64,000 nt of DNA from Cardiocondyla obscurior. Its lineage: Eukaryota > Arthropoda > Insecta > Hymenoptera > Formicidae. Position 1 is the first letter of the stretch. Each line of letters starts with the position of its first letter. The translations under genes and the position numbers were made by a program. Shown piece by piece: positions 1 through 12,100 of the stretch. The notes beneath the pieces were generated by a model. That model was not told the DNA's origin and did not search any database. It worked only from the letters and a program-made list of their open reading frames with translations. The stretch spans positions 6,059,501 to 6,123,500 of the forward strand of contig NC_091866.1 in assembly GCF_019399895.1 (NCBI RefSeq), in the 5' to 3' direction.

Positions 1-304
1 CGTGCCGCCAAACGGCACGTGCCCGTAGGATCTGTCCCGCGCCGCGGACACGCCGGCACCGCGTGCCTCGATCACGATTATCGATCGCCTCACAGCCGCT
101 CGCGCGGCCTTATCACATTTCGTGTAACTATTGTAAATACGCGTTACTTTTCTTTCTTTTTAATAAATCGTTGTTACATTCAATATAACAGTCTCGCTGC
201 ATTTCCGGACCCTATCTACTCGAATCCCGGAATACCGACGAGCGCAGCGGGCGCATCCCGCACCGAGCCGACGATTCGGTGTACGCGAAAACAGGGTCGT
301 TACA
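1..304 (+). mobile_element. 3' end of an LTR-like insertion cut by the window edge
   Basis: The segment has an AATAAA signal at 162-167 and ends in GTTACA at 304, after which AGCT and a transposase-like sequence begin abruptly. The part from about 155 on resembles 26290-26400 inside the LTR-like insertion at 24768-27115 (both have a shared 'tctactcgaatcc' stretch after an AATAAA), and that insertion also ends in GTTACA followed by AGCT. I read it as a relative of that element. The short open frame here is GC-rich filler and is not called. Confidence 0.5.
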
Positions 305-620
305 AGCTAGTGTAGCTGAAACTATTACTGCTGGAACTGGCTATGCTCAGTTCGAAGAGCAATGTGCGGCCATGAACGTGTTTTGCATGACTGAGCGAAC
401 TTATCTGAAATACAGAGTCGAACTGGTGAATGATTTCTAAAAAACAGCCAAACGAAGTATGAAAATGGCCGAGATTGAAAACAACTCGCCATGGAAAGAA
501 ATGATGTTATAGACGGTGTTCCGTACATCACCGTTATAGTAGACGGTAGTTGGATGAAAAGATCGTACAGAACCGCTTATAATTCTCTTTCCGGTATTGA
601 AGCCATAATCAAGAGGCACG
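305..620 (+). pseudogene. Fragment of a Mutator-like transposase
   Basis: The sequence is a diverged relative of 10811-11115 in the larger Mutator-like gene. It keeps a block encoding TITAG..YAQ, a TERTYLKYR-like stretch and the VDGSWMKRSY segment typical of the N-terminal half of this transposase family. Frames are broken and only about 100 codons remain. It begins exactly where the LTR-like insertion stops, so the older element was interrupted by that insertion. No function is expected. Confidence 0.6.
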
Positions 621-2213
621 TTAGTGCCTCGCGCCAAGTATAGCAGCGTACACCTGCCTATATTTACGCGAGACCCATTTTAAGAAATTCGTACATATTT
701 AGATCTCGACAATGGCTGAACCGATCGCTTTCTACATAGGTTCATTGTGTAGATTAGGGTCGATTTATATAATAAAAAGTATTTTTTTCGCTACGTTATC
801 TACAAACGAAGATATCGCGATGTAAAATTTGCTTGCAAGAGTAAAATCTTATTTTATTTTTAACGTCGTCGACGACGAAAATGTCCTTTCTTTTTTGCGC
901 CGCTAGATGGTGTGGATTGATTTATCGACTCTGCTTCATTTATCGACTGTCTTTATTGATGTGTCAGTTTAGTGGTAATGAGTGATGAGTGATGATCGCG
1001 TAATAAATAAAAAAATAATAAAGTAAACGTAAGTTGTCATACGATCGGTATTAAGATCAAAAGTTTGAGTAATGGCAATCAAGTATTAAAACGAGGTATT
1101 TACTAATAATTCATGAGATGGATTAAAGTTATTCCTGGAAAATGCGATAATTGATAAACATGATGTGTGAACATATTAACGATTTGATTTATTGTAAATT
1201 AAGTCAAGGAAATTCTTTGGAAGACCAACCATTAACTAGTGACAAAAATAAACGAGGAATTCTATTAGATAAATTTAGTATATCTATTTCTATTCTGTAA
1301 TAGTACTCTATTAAATATTCATAGTTTACTTTTCAGATTTATAAAGAAGATGCGATAATTGATAAACATGATGTGTAAACATATTAACGATTTGATTTAT
1401 TGTAAATTAAGTCAAGGAAATTCTTTGGAAGACCAACCATTAACTAGTGACAAAAATAAACAAGGAATTCTATTAGATAAGTTAAGTATATCTATTCTGT
1501 AATAGTACTTTATTAAATATTCATAGTTTACTCAGATTTATAAATAAAATGTAGTTGTCACAGCACAGAGTAAAAGATAAAGTTGAATGGAACTTCAATT
1601 AATATTAGTGGCTGCTCTTGTTAGTAAAGCTTCTAGTCAGCATTCTTTTCGCAAATACTTAAGGTTATTGTGCAATTTATTTTTCTAACTTGTAATTAAT
1701 GTAGTATACAAATCAAATATGTAATTAATATAAAAAATATAAGTAATGTTTTTAATTTAATTAATTGTAGTTTAAGTAGTTGTTATTAATTGTAACCGAG
1801 CGGAGGTCCGGTGTACCCTGCAAGGGAAATAAACACCAATATAAAAGTATAAAAATAAATGTTTTATTTTATTTAATATTTAATATTACATTCTTTTACT
1901 TAATATTAAATAATTATGTACATTGTTCCGATATGAATCGGTTAATCATTTATTACAATTTTTTAATCAATATAATATTAATCAATATAATATTTAATCT
2001 AATAATTAATCATTCAATATAAATTAGTTAATTTCTTTTTCTTAATTTATTAATATGTTATTAAAACTTTTAAACATGTAATAATAAAAAAATAAAATTT
2101 GTCAAATTAATAAATGTTAAATATATGTCAAATTAAAATAAAAAAAATTAACAATACATTTATAGAAATAAAAATTAAAAATATGTATAAAATATGTATG
2201 TAAAAAAACAAGT
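621..2213. other. AT-rich stretch without a supported gene
   Basis: Apart from the tandem duplication listed separately and scattered A/T runs, I see no gene or clear element end in these 1.6 kb. Open frames here are short and of low complexity. Confidence 0.5.
1143..1545 (+). repeat. Tandem duplication, period about 209 bp
   Basis: Two consecutive copies start with 'gcgataattgataaacatg' at 1143 and at 1352. The first copy contains a short open stretch of about 48 codons from ATG 1163, ending TAATAG. The second copy has a stop near the same start, so coding is doubtful. Confidence 0.7.
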
Positions 2214-2898
2214 CTAAATAATTTGAAGAAAAATAAAAAAAAAATGTAAAAAAAAATTAATAAAAAAATATTGCTTGTAGGGGCCGTTTTGGTAGCCACG
2301 ATCTCTCCTGCTACCGCGACCCCGTCCGTTACCACGACCCCGTTCGTCACCGCGACCTCGCCCGCCACCGCGATTGTACATGTAGCGGCCAGCTCTTTTC
2401 CAACGAGGAGCTAAAAAAAATTAATATGTTTTTAAAAGTTATAGTAAAAAATCCAGAAGTACGATAGTACCTCATGCCAAATGTACTTACGTCTATTTAA
2501 TTTTTGTTCCAAGATTTCTAATCTTTTCTTAACTTTGTTTTCGCGAGCTAAGGTCGCGGCTTCTGTGGTTTGCGCCGTTTCTCCGGCTCTGTCTCGGCTA
2601 TTTCCTGTGGAGGCCAACGGCTTCTCACGACGAGGAGACGATTGCCTTTGGGCAACCGCCACATCGTCGCGAGGAGAAAGCTGTCTTGACGGCCCAGGCT
2701 GAACGTCTTCAAAGTCCATTTTTCCAAATGATCTGTAATATATATAATATATAATAAAATATAAAATATAAAACAAAATAAAAAGTAGAATATTTAAAAA
2801 ATAATAATTACTTACGTAAAAATGAAATTTTCGTCGTATAGTATGTCGTCTAAAGATTCTATTTCTTCGTTCGTTCTTTTGTTTTCACTTCTTGCCAT
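2214..2898 (-). CDS. Three-exon small RGG-box protein
   Basis: Not recognised as a named family. Exons on the minus strand are 2816-2898, 2491-2732 and 2214-2410. Both introns (83 and 80 nt) have GTAAGT donors and AG acceptors, and the joined frame is open for 173 codons plus TAG; a consistent phase across two introns is good evidence of a real gene. The N-terminus is acidic (MARSENKRTNEE...). The middle is Ser/Pro/Arg-rich and then Lys/Arg/Glu-rich with coiled-coil character. The third exon holds an RG-rich box with about nine Arg-Gly pairs in RGGGRGRG style. The last 19 residues (FF/IF-rich) come from a poly-T tract and may not be native. RGG boxes usually bind RNA and are targets of arginine methylation. 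It could be an accessory ORF of a transposon. Confidence 0.6.
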
Positions 2899-3240
2899 CT
2901 CACTGAGGACTGTTGAAAATTATTAAAAACAGAGTAAACGTATTTTTCAAATTGATATAGATGTCGGTTGTTATTAATCGCATAAAGGCGAGTTTACAAT
3001 TTTGTAACGCTATTACACTTGCGAACTATTAATACACTACTGCTCGTGCGGTGACATTGGCTGCCGCGTGTGATTGGTTGTCGCTATCGAGCCGTGATCC
3101 TCCAATCCGGTGACAGGAAGCAACATATAGTATGTCAGCTGCAGTTACACTGTAACCATCAGTTACACTGTAACTGTTATAGAGTGATGGTAGCAACGTC
3201 ACTGTATATGTGTAAGATCTACATTTCTTACAGGTTTCTA
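2899..3240. other. Gene-free spacer upstream of the RGG gene
   Basis: I see no coding segment. The spacer contains the presumed promoter side of the minus-strand RGG gene and a short direct repeat ('cagttacactgtaac') near 3137-3175. Confidence 0.4.
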
Positions 3241-3260
3241 CTTCGTGAGAAATTTTTCTC

Positions 3261-3262
3261 CG

Positions 3263-3335
<73 letters not shown>

Positions 3336-3362
3336 CCTCCCTCCCTCCCTTCCCTCCCTTCC

Positions 3363-3393
<31 letters not shown>

Positions 3394-3452
3394 TTCTCTC
3401 TCTTTCTCTCTCTTTTTCTCTCTTTCTCTCTCTTTCTCTCTCTCTCTCTCTC
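3261..3452 (+). repeat. (CT)n/(CCTT)n polypyrimidine microsatellite
   Basis: Almost pure CT repeats with CCCT and CTTT variants run for about 190 bp. Long Ser/Leu/Pro or Arg/Glu open frames over this tract are artefacts of the repeat. Confidence 0.95.
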
Positions 3453-4300
3453 TCGTTTTTTTTATTTTCTATCATTTTTTTTTTATTTTTTATTTTTTTT
3501 TCTCGGTGTTTCTTATTTTTTACATTTTCTATCGTCATGTCATTTTATGCTCTTTCTCGGTGTTTTTAGTTCTTTTCACATTCTATCGTTCTCTCTTGTA
3601 CGTTTTTGTTTTCGTTCGCTTTCTCTTAGTTTTTCTTGTTCTCACTCGTTCTTTCTTATTTTTTTTTTATTTTTTTCGATATTTCTTGTTCTTTCTCGCA
3701 CTTTAGCGTTTTCTCTTGCTTTCTTTCGTTTTCTTTCTTGTTTTTTTTAACACATTTTGCTTTCTCTTGGTCTCTGTTGTTCTCTATTGATCTCTCTTGT
3801 CCTGTTTTGCTTTTTCACGCTATTTCTTGTTCTTTCTCTCTTTCTATTATTTTCTCTTGTCCTCTTTCGTTATATGTTAGTTTATTTCTGTTCATTTTCG
3901 TAATCTAATCGTTTGTTACATGTTTTTTTTATTTTTCTCCTTCCTGTCGTTTTCTTTCACTTTCTAAAGTTAAAATATGCTTTTCATCGTTCTTTTCTAT
4001 TTTCTTTTATTCCTATTCGCTTTCTAATGTCTTTTAACTTGTTTTTTCCGCTAATTGTTGTAATATTGTGTTTTGTTGCCGTTTTTTAACTGCAACTAGA
4101 TCAATAACTTTTTTACTTCAAAAACAATAGTTTTAGTAAACGTTGATTGGTTGTATCTTTATTTTTTAATGTTATTTGATCTTTATTTGTTTTTGCGGAA
4201 CTTTATTTAAAATTATATATGTTTATTTCTTTCAGATTATTTCGCATTCTATTCTTTTTTCATACTTTATTAAAAAAGAATAGAATTATGTCGCCTAAAA
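3453..4300. other. T-rich low-complexity DNA
   Basis: The plus strand is dominated by TTT, TTC and TTCTC words, with a degenerate 'ttgttctct' flavour. No gene is supported. Confidence 0.6.
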
Positions 4301-4560
4301 TATTTTGCGCTGTGAGCTAAAAATAATAGTGGCTGCGTGCTAAAAATTTAAGCGCTGTGCGCTTAAGAATATAATTGGCTGTGCGCCAAAGAATATAAGT
4401 AACTGTGCGCAATAGAGCTTAAGCGCTGTGCGCTAAAAAATAACTTAAGCGCTGTGTGTTGATAAACGTGAACAGTCCACGAGTCACAGGTAATAGACTG
4501 CTTCTGCGCCAAACAATATAGGCTGTTTCTGCACCCAAGATAGTAAACTGTTGTGCGAGT
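4300..4560 (+). repeat. Degenerate short repeats around GCGCTGTGCGC
   Basis: Variants of 'gctgtgcgc' followed by 'taaaaata' or 'aagaatata' recur about eight times with irregular spacing (for example near 4309, 4353, 4378, 4402, 4423 and 4449). I see no coding or element ends. Confidence 0.55.
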
Positions 4561-4589
4561 GCACAAAATGTCTGGTTTGTTTATATAAG

Positions 4590-4821
4590 AACAAATTAAT
4601 GACTTAGATAATATAATTTCAAAATTACGAAAAGTTATTTTACAATTTAAAGAAAAAGATGAGATGTTCGAGGAGATTGGTTAAGTGATGTCCATATGGA
4701 TCATTTTAACAATCTATTAGAAAATCATTCAAATTTTAAACTTATTTCAACATGGCGGATACAATTACCAGACACAATAAATCCCATTCCGCTAAATAAA
4801 AAACATATACAAATATTATAC
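4590..4821 (+). pseudogene. Truncated Ulp1-like protease fragment
   Basis: The frame from about 4678 reads WLSDVHMDHF...LL, the opening of many transposon-encoded Ulp1/C48 cysteine protease domains. Before that a second frame (EQINDL...FKEKDE) leads in, with a one-base frameshift near 4675. The fragment stops at 4821 where the 'tacagggtgtccca' element begins, so the His, Asp and Cys part of the protease is absent. It is distinct from the longer Ulp1-like gene at 16235. Confidence 0.5.
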
Positions 4822-5334
4822 AGGGTGTCCCAGTTGATATAAAAAAGTTCTTAGTTGTAGGTTGGGCTTCGAAAAATAAGTAGAAAAGTCCTATACGGTT
4901 TGGTAAGTTAAGCGTAAATAACCGAGAAAATAACATGTAAAGATTTGACGCCCCCCGTGCAAATAAGAACGCGTCGCTGAAAGCTACTGAGACGCTGGAA
5001 GTACGGTCCATCCCACGCGACTTTACAAAAATCATAGATTGGGCGGTTCGGTTCTTAGGCGAGTCGGAGGACGGTGCGCGGGTAAGGGAAGCGACGACGC
5101 ATGGTGAGGGAAGAGGTTTAGCCGTCCGAAATCACAGCTTACGCTATTATCGCGTTAATGTATACTATCTATTCAAGCATCGAGCAATGCGCGAAGGAAA
5201 TTGTAGGGTTTATTTTCTATTCGTGTTCGCGAATATTTACTTGATTTAATGTCTTTATTATTATAACTTTAATAGATAAGCAACCTGATGAATAAAGTAT
5301 TATTTTTTAATTGTTTCGACTATAGAAATTCTAT
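4822..5334 (-). mobile_element. Outer segment of element copy A with a CAGGGTGTCCCA end
   Basis: It starts with 'tacagggtgtcccagttga' and is present in inverted orientation at about 55360-55868, including a GC-rich middle and a 3' AT-rich part. Together with the mariner-type gene next to it, it forms a block of about 2.2 kb that is repeated in the window. The same terminus occurs on the MITEs at 55.9-56.6 kb. A 66-codon open frame is conserved between the two copies, but I attribute this to overall nucleotide similarity. Confidence 0.6.
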
Positions 5335-7010
5335 TATTGCGGTATGAAAACGCTATCGTTTCCACACCATCTCGCGAGGTAGATAGCTTGGCGCATTTTT
5401 TTTACGTGGTGTCCCCAATAGGCCTAATCCACTGTTAAAAATTAGTGCATTAGCTGCTCAAAATGATTGCCCTGTTGTTGAATGCATAATCGTGCTCTTT
5501 GAATAATTTGACGAGTAGCGCGATGTGCTACGTTTGGCGTAATTGTATTGAAGGCCGCTATGATGTTTTCGCGTACCTCCTCTACATTACGATCGTGCAC
5601 ATTCTCCACTCAATTTTTTATGTATCTCCACACAAAATAATCAAGGACGTTAAGATCTGGAGATCTTGCTGGCCACGAAATTGGACCATTTCGGCCTATC
5701 CACCGATCCGGAAAGTGTCGATCCAAGACCATTCGCGCGCGACGTGAATAGTGCGGTGGTGCTCCGACGTGCTAGAAAATCATTGCCGCATTTCTAGAAG
5801 AAGCTCCTCTAACAAAATTGGAAGATAATTTTCCAAAAATTGCGCGTATCTTTTTCCATCAAGGCGCGGAGGCAAAAAGTATGGACCAATCTGCAAATTA
5901 ATAATACAAATATTTAAAATTTGGTTTTTTATTATAATTTTTATGTAAGAAAAATACTTACTACTCTATTGCCAATTATTCCTGCCCAGACGTTTATCTT
6001 CCATCTAAATTGGAAGGCACACTGACAGACGGCGTGTGGATTTTGGTGTTGCCACATAATGAAATTTTTAGAATTAAAAATTCTATTTGGAGTAAAAATT
6101 GCCTCGTCGCTCCATAAAATATGGTCAGGAAACGTCTCATCTTGACGACATTGAGCTAAAAAGACTGTCAACATACATTATTAATTATTATTAATTGAGA
6201 AATTAAATTAATTATAAGTATCAGTTATAACAAAGTATACATACATATGTACTCGTTAGACAAATGTATGTATACGCGTTCTCAACGTATTTAGAGTCAA
6301 GCAGGTCGACTAAATGTTGTCGCGTCGATTGTGTACGTACATAACGTTTACATCGACCTGCTTGTCTAACAAGATTAAATGTTTTTTTCAAATTAACTGA
6401 AAACGATCAAATTGCTTGCAAGATTCTCGATTCTAATAATAAAACAACGAATTACTCGAATTAGATTTAACAAAAGAGTTTGCGCGTCGATCGTTTTATT
6501 CGCTTTTTCATGTATTTTGTCAAAACAATGAGTTTTAAGAAATGAAAAAATATAAATACCTTTACAAAAGATTGCGCGTTGCATCTGGTCCCGTGGGAGA
6601 AGATGTTGCACCCGTTGGTAATGAAACGGATGCAATCCATCCTCTCGAATCACGCGGTGCACTAATTGTCTTGATACATCCACATTTTTAGCCACGCGCC
6701 GCACACTATTCGTTGGATCATTTTCGAATTCATTTAGAATTGCTTCCTCACGATTAATGTTCCGACGAACACCGCGATCAAATTGCACTAACTGTTGTCT
6801 CTGCACACTGACAAAACCCGTATTTCGCGCACGCCGAACGCATCTTAAAATTGTCCCAACCGTTGGAAGGGCTCGGTTGGAAAATCTTTTGCGATAAATA
6901 CGGGCTGCTTCTAACGCGTTTTTGTGAGCCATACCGTAACAGATTAACATATCTGTGACTCACTAGCTGTAAACCGCATTTTTCAATATAAAATTGAAAG
7001 CACTTAAGGG
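5335..7010 (-). pseudogene. Tc1/mariner-type transposase, copy A (broken)
   Basis: The minus-strand gene has the same three-exon layout as the intact copy at 14487. Exon a runs from about 6981 to 6560 with an N-terminal helix-turn-helix region (LICYG...A...Y..RF). Exon b (6164 to about 5955) has the first catalytic Asp in LWSDEAIFTPN. Exon c (5890 to about 5450) has the PPRLDG..YAQFL region and the SPDLNVLDYF motif. Damage includes a frameshift just after the start codon and a loss of about 4 nt near 5785 relative to copy B, which shifts the frame before the second catalytic Asp. Intron 1 is long and contains a palindromic stretch (about 6230-6380). It is not functional. Confidence 0.75.
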
Positions 7011-7017
7011 GATCCTA

Positions 7018-7322
7018 AAAACAACCAAATCGTAAATTCGAAAAATCTTTTTTTTGACTTAACGGAATTAAAAATCCTTTTACACGATTAATGTACAGAC
7101 GCTAATACATTGGAGAATAGTCAGTTTTTAATAAAATATTGAAAAAATTTTTTCAAGTTTTGTAGTTTATATAAATAATTGTTTCATACACAAAATATGT
7201 ACTATATGTATACAGATAGAGACTGTTCTCCAATGCATTCAATATCACAGAAGACAATAGCGTCTGTGAAATCTCGATTAAAAGCCTAAAAAAAAAGATT
7301 TTTCGAATTTACGATTTAGGCA
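7018..7322. mobile_element. MITE-like inverted repeat, about 300 bp
   Basis: 'aaatcgtaaattcgaaaaat' near 7028 returns inverted at about 7298-7318, and an inner pair around 'agacgctaatacattggaga' and 'tctccaatgcattc' adds to the fold. No coding is present. It abuts 'aggggatccta' at 7008, which is also found inverted at 18757, so it was joined to the mariner-type block on this side. Confidence 0.55.
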
Positions 7323-7514
7323 ATTATGCATATGTCAACATGTGCATTAGTGATGTCTCTTGGTAAAAGTGTCACAAAGATTAGTTGCCACGTCTTTGAG
7401 TAGATGGCACTGTTAAAAAACATTCAGCGCGTTATCAACTACAACTCTAACCGAGTGTCTATAAAATTTTCATATTGTTTCTTGTGAAAGTGTATAAATT
7501 CATACAAAAGAAGA

Positions 7515-7692
7515 ATGGAAGAAAAACGGACTAAAAGGAAAAACGACACTCTTGGATGGAATATGAGCATGTAAGTGTAATTAATAATAAATTTATTATT
7601 TTCTTTTATATATAAAATAAATACATGTACCCCTTGCAGTGAGGAGTTGGGGTACGTTATGCGGCTTACAAAAATTTTACGAGGACGACGGT
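7515..7692 (+). other. Possible two-exon start of a lost gene
   Basis: ATG 7515 opens a basic peptide (MEEKRTKRKND...). A donor GTAAGT at 7571 and an acceptor CTTGCAG ending at 7639 join in frame to 17 more codons before TGA. A 'tctataaaa' box lies about 60 bp upstream of the ATG. It may be the 5' end of a transposon gene whose remainder is gone. I cannot assign it to a family. Confidence 0.25.
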
Positions 7693-8046
7693 GACAGAAA
7701 AAATCATGGAGTGCATGGAGTACAAGGACATTTCACGAAGCACGGCGACATGAGACACAAAAGCGGCACGATATCGGGAAGATCGCTGGCGCCGACGGAT
7801 AAAACGTTAATATTTCTGCAACAAATTATTGCGAGCAGCATTTTTATTTTAGCCTCTTGTCCCTCATTTCCGCGAAAGCTTGCTCGTGGAAAAGACGATA
7901 AACACATTCGTTTCCTGTGTACATAAGTCTTGCCCGTGTTGTAATAATCCAAATTTTATATCGATATGTTAGAGTAAGAACGTAACGCACAAATCTAATA
8001 ATATACCGCAACGGTTTTCGGCAAATATTATTTTCTAAGCTATTGT

Positions 8047-8556
8047 GATCTATTATACTAAAAGCGAATAAATACCCGTAATGATTAACTGTCTGTAAGA
8101 AAGTGGTGTTAGGACTCGATGCTGAATATGATCGAAGTTCAACCGTAACGTTAATTATTTTGTTTTTTTTATTTGCATATGCAAAATAACCACACACCAT
8201 AAATACATTGTTGATTGACGCAATAATACCGATGCATTTTGTGAATTATAAAATTCGACTAATTAGTTGAACAGATTTATGAAAACATATTCGACATAAT
8301 GTTCAATTAATTAGTCGAATTTTATAATTCACAAAATGCATCGGTATTACACATTGCGTCAATCAACAATGTATTTATGGTGTCGTTGTTATTTGCATAT
8401 GCAAATAAAAAAAAAAAAATTTACAAAAAAAATAATTAACGTTACGGGACTTGAACCCCCGAACTTCCGATCATTAATCCAGCATCGAGTCCTAACGCCA
8501 CTAGGACTTTCTTACAGACAGTTAATCATTACGGGTATTTATTCGCTTTTACAGTT
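8047..8556. repeat. Large inverted repeat with a tRNA-like core
   Basis: Two arms of roughly 240 bp face each other: the left arm holds 'aaatacccgtaatgattaac' near 8070 and the right arm its complement near 8522-8541, and the innermost arms ('cgactaattagttgaac') meet around 8275-8305. An ATTTGCATATGCAAAT octamer-type palindrome lies in both arms. The right arm is longer in its centre because it keeps a tRNA-like stretch that is partly deleted on the left. Confidence 0.75.
8446..8517 (-). ncRNA. Degenerate tRNA-like segment (SINE/tRNA-derived)
   Basis: On the minus strand 'tagtggcgttaggac' resembles a D-arm/A box, 'ggattaatgatc' an anticodon arm, and 'ggttcaagtcc' a T-arm/B box. The acceptor stem is not convincing, so this is a tRNA-derived pol III promoter relic rather than a working tRNA. 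Confidence 0.4.
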
Positions 8557-9160
8557 GAATGGTATTTGTGTGTGTGTGTTACAGAGGGAGAGAAAAAAAG
8601 AGAGAGAGAGAGAGAGAGACCTATACCTATAGCATGTAATTATTCTGTCTTCCTTTCATCTATTCATGTGCTTTTGGGTATTTTCTCGTTGTATCTCTTT
8701 ATTCTATCTTCTTCTATTTTCTCTTCTGATATTTTTATATACTTTATACGAGTATTTACCTAAAATAAATTTTGTACAATTAATTTGTAATTTCGTAATA
8801 AATCGCGGTATTATTACACTTATTTAAACTTTGTTTCCTTACATTAATGATTGGCAAAAAAAAAGAAACAAATAAAAAAACAGAAAATGAATCTAAATGT
8901 TTTTTAAATTATTGTATAATACTTACCATGTACTCCTTTACTGATACTATGGCGATAAAAAACAGCACATCGCGCTATCAAAACATCGCAGCGCGGGATT
9001 GTCAGTCGCGATTGTTGCTCGTAACTGTCAAGACGTGACAACATTGAGTGCAACAAAAATTACACATTTCCAAGCACGAGCAGTTAAATTCTTGTTACGT
9101 GTTTGTTTGTAGGTGTGTGTTATTAAACATTTTAATTTAATTTTTTTTTTTTTTTGTAAA

Positions 9161-12100
9161 ATGAATATTAGTGAAAACCGAAGACCTAGATTATCCGGTT
9201 GGCGACTCTCTCGCAGAAAAGCAGCTGCAAAGAGGTAGGAGAAATGTAACCTTTTTAATCAATTACAGTTTTCGTGACAATAAAAAATCGTACTTTTTCG
9301 GTATGAAATTAGCAATTCGCGGCTACAACTCGCAACCAGTGATCGCAGAATCGGTACCCCTGTAACACATGCACACAAAGCAACAGTCGTGTCCATGTGT
9401 TCGTTCGAGATCTAGGTATAGAAGAGAGCAGATATATATTAAGTACGGGGACACGATCATGTAAACAATTCGTTTAATTAACAAATAGATTGCTCGAAGA
9501 CGAAATAAGCGATTTTCATAATTTCTTCTTAACAACATCGGTATTACGGTTGTTTTTAACACGGCATCAAAGAAGAATTATTTAAATAAATGTGTAAAAA
9601 AATGTTTAAACAAATAATTTTGCAAAAAAGTCACTCATCGGATTCGATTGTCGGACGACGCTGCGAGTGACACGGTACAATTTTTTTTTCAGTATTGTAA
9701 TTTTTCTTAATTAACAAATGGATATCTCGAAAACCAAGTATCGGATTTGCATAATTTCTTTTTATTTAACATCATAGCATCGTTCTACGTTGGATTCCGA
9801 TGAGTGACTTTTTTGCAAAATTGTTTAAACAAATAAATTTGCAAAAAGGTCACTCATCGGATTCGGTTGTCGGACGACGCTGCGAGTGACACGGTACAAT
9901 TTTTTTTTCAGTATTGTAATTTTTCTTAATTAACAAATGGATATCTCGAAAACCAAGTATCGGATTTGCATAATTTCTTTTTATTTAACATCATAGCATC
10001 GTTCTACGTTGATTTGATGAGTGACTTTTTTGCAAAATTGTTTAAACAAATAATTTTGCAAAAAAGTCACTCATCGGATTCGGTGTTTCGGACGACGCTG
10101 CGAGTGACACGGTACAATTTTTTTCAATATTGTAATTTTTCTTAATTAACAAATGGATATCTCGAAAACCAAGTATCGGATTTGCATAATTTCTTTTTAT
10201 TTAACATCATAGCGTCGTTCTACGTTGGATTCTGATGAGTGACTTTTGCAAAATTGTTTAAACAAATAATTTTGCAAAAAAGTCACTCATCGGAAAAAAT
10301 TATAATAATTATATTATTACAATAAATATTTTTTTTAGGCGAAAACTTATGAAGGCGCTGAAGGAAGCAAAAGACTCCACGAAAAATGATTCATCAGAAG
10401 TTACACAACAATCATCAATGATACCACTGGTGATCAATTCCGAAAGCCGCTCAGATACGAGTCTTGCCGCTAATAAAGCATCTAATAAAGGTAAATTAAG
10501 TGAATATAATAATGAAGATGACAAAAGTCATCTTACCATCGAAAAAGGCCTAGATATAAATACTGTCCAAAAACATGAGCCTGATGGTAACTATATTATA
10601 AACATGTCCCATTTTCTAAAAGAAATGCACAGGACATTTGATGAGCATGCGCGTGGAATAGAGTGCCTATTTAAAGACTGGCTACTCATAAATTCTCGTC
10701 GCTGTGGCTTATTGACTGAATTTATGTTTCAATGTCAGATGTGTTATTTCAAAGCAAGTATTTGGTCAGAACCAAATAATTCAGACAATTTAGATATTAA
10801 TTCAGCCACCGTAGCTGGTACTATTACTGCTGGAATTGGCTTTGCTCAGTTGCAAGAACTGCAAGCAGCCCAGAATATTTCTAGCATGTCTGAACCAACT
10901 TATATAAAGTATAGAGAGTCGTTAGTTGATGACTTTCAAGAAACAGCCATGAAAAATATGAAAGAGTATGGCGAGGTTGAAAGAAATCTAGCTATTGAAA
11001 GAAACGACCTAATAAACGGTATTCCGTACATTACTGTTATAGCAGACGGTAGTTGGATGAAGAGATCGTATGGTAATACATATAATTCTCTGTCCGGTGT
11101 TGGGGCAATAATTGGCTATCACACGAGAAAAGTTTTATTTGTGGGTGTGCGCAATAAATTTTGTGCAATATGCGATATGGCTAAGCGTACAGCTACACAC
11201 GTAAAAGCCCACAAATGTTACAAAAATTTTGACCAAAACGCAAGCTCTACAAGGATGCAGTTTAGAAATGCATGGTTTGATATATAAAACTGTTATTGCG
11301 GATGGAGACAGCAGTGTATATCAAACTATTCTTGATAACGCACCGTACCAAAAGCAAATGGTGACGGTTAAAAAAATAGAATGCGTCAATCATTTGCTCC
11401 GCAATTTATGCAAAAAATTAAAAGTTGTAGCAGAAATAACTCAGCCACAAATGCGAAGACAGCGTGGCTTTGTACAAATTCGAAATATTGTTCAAAAAAA
11501 TATTTTAAATATTAGAAGAGAGGTAGAAAACCTCGCAACATTACGGCGAAAAGAATTAAAACCGCAGCATTGCAAGGCTATGGAGTTACAAAAAGATATA
11601 ATTAACGTTCCAAGTCATATTTTCGGTGAACACAAGCGATGCAAAGCACTTGGCCGAGAGTGCAAAATAAATGAAACAGAAAAAAATTACGTACCATATT
11701 TGAAAGTATATGGTTTGTATGAAAAAGTAGAAAGAGCTATTATATACATAAGCGGTTATTCCGACAGTTTGTTGTTGAACTGCACCAATAATCCTGCAGA
11801 ATCATTTAATTCCATAATCTGTAAAGAGATTGGTGGTAAACGCATTAATTTCGGCAAACGAGGCTCTTATAATGCAAGAATTGCGGGAGCAGTTGTACAA
11901 TTTAATACACAACAAGTGCTAACAAAAATACATCGAAACAAATGCGATAATGTTCCGCCCGTTATCGAGAAACTTGAAAACCGACGTAAAATTAAAATTG
12001 CAAAGACTAGAGAATACCGTCAAACTGTGGGAAGGCTTAAAAAAATTGAAAAAGAGCCAGGTACTGATGGTTATTATGGTCCTCAATCAAAAACCAGACC

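Noticed and set aside
3245..3750. Long Ser/Leu/Phe-rich and Arg/Glu-rich open frames over the CT tract
   Set aside because: They arise from a microsatellite that is open in several frames on both strands and have no domain or splice evidence.
4742..5035. A 66-codon frame conserved between copies A and B (also 55584-55916)
   Set aside because: Conservation extends over the whole nucleotide block, so the frame is not specially preserved, and it has no recognisable domain.
8446..8517. A functional tRNA gene
   Set aside because: The acceptor stem does not pair well and the other arm holds a decayed partner, so only a tRNA-derived relic is claimed.
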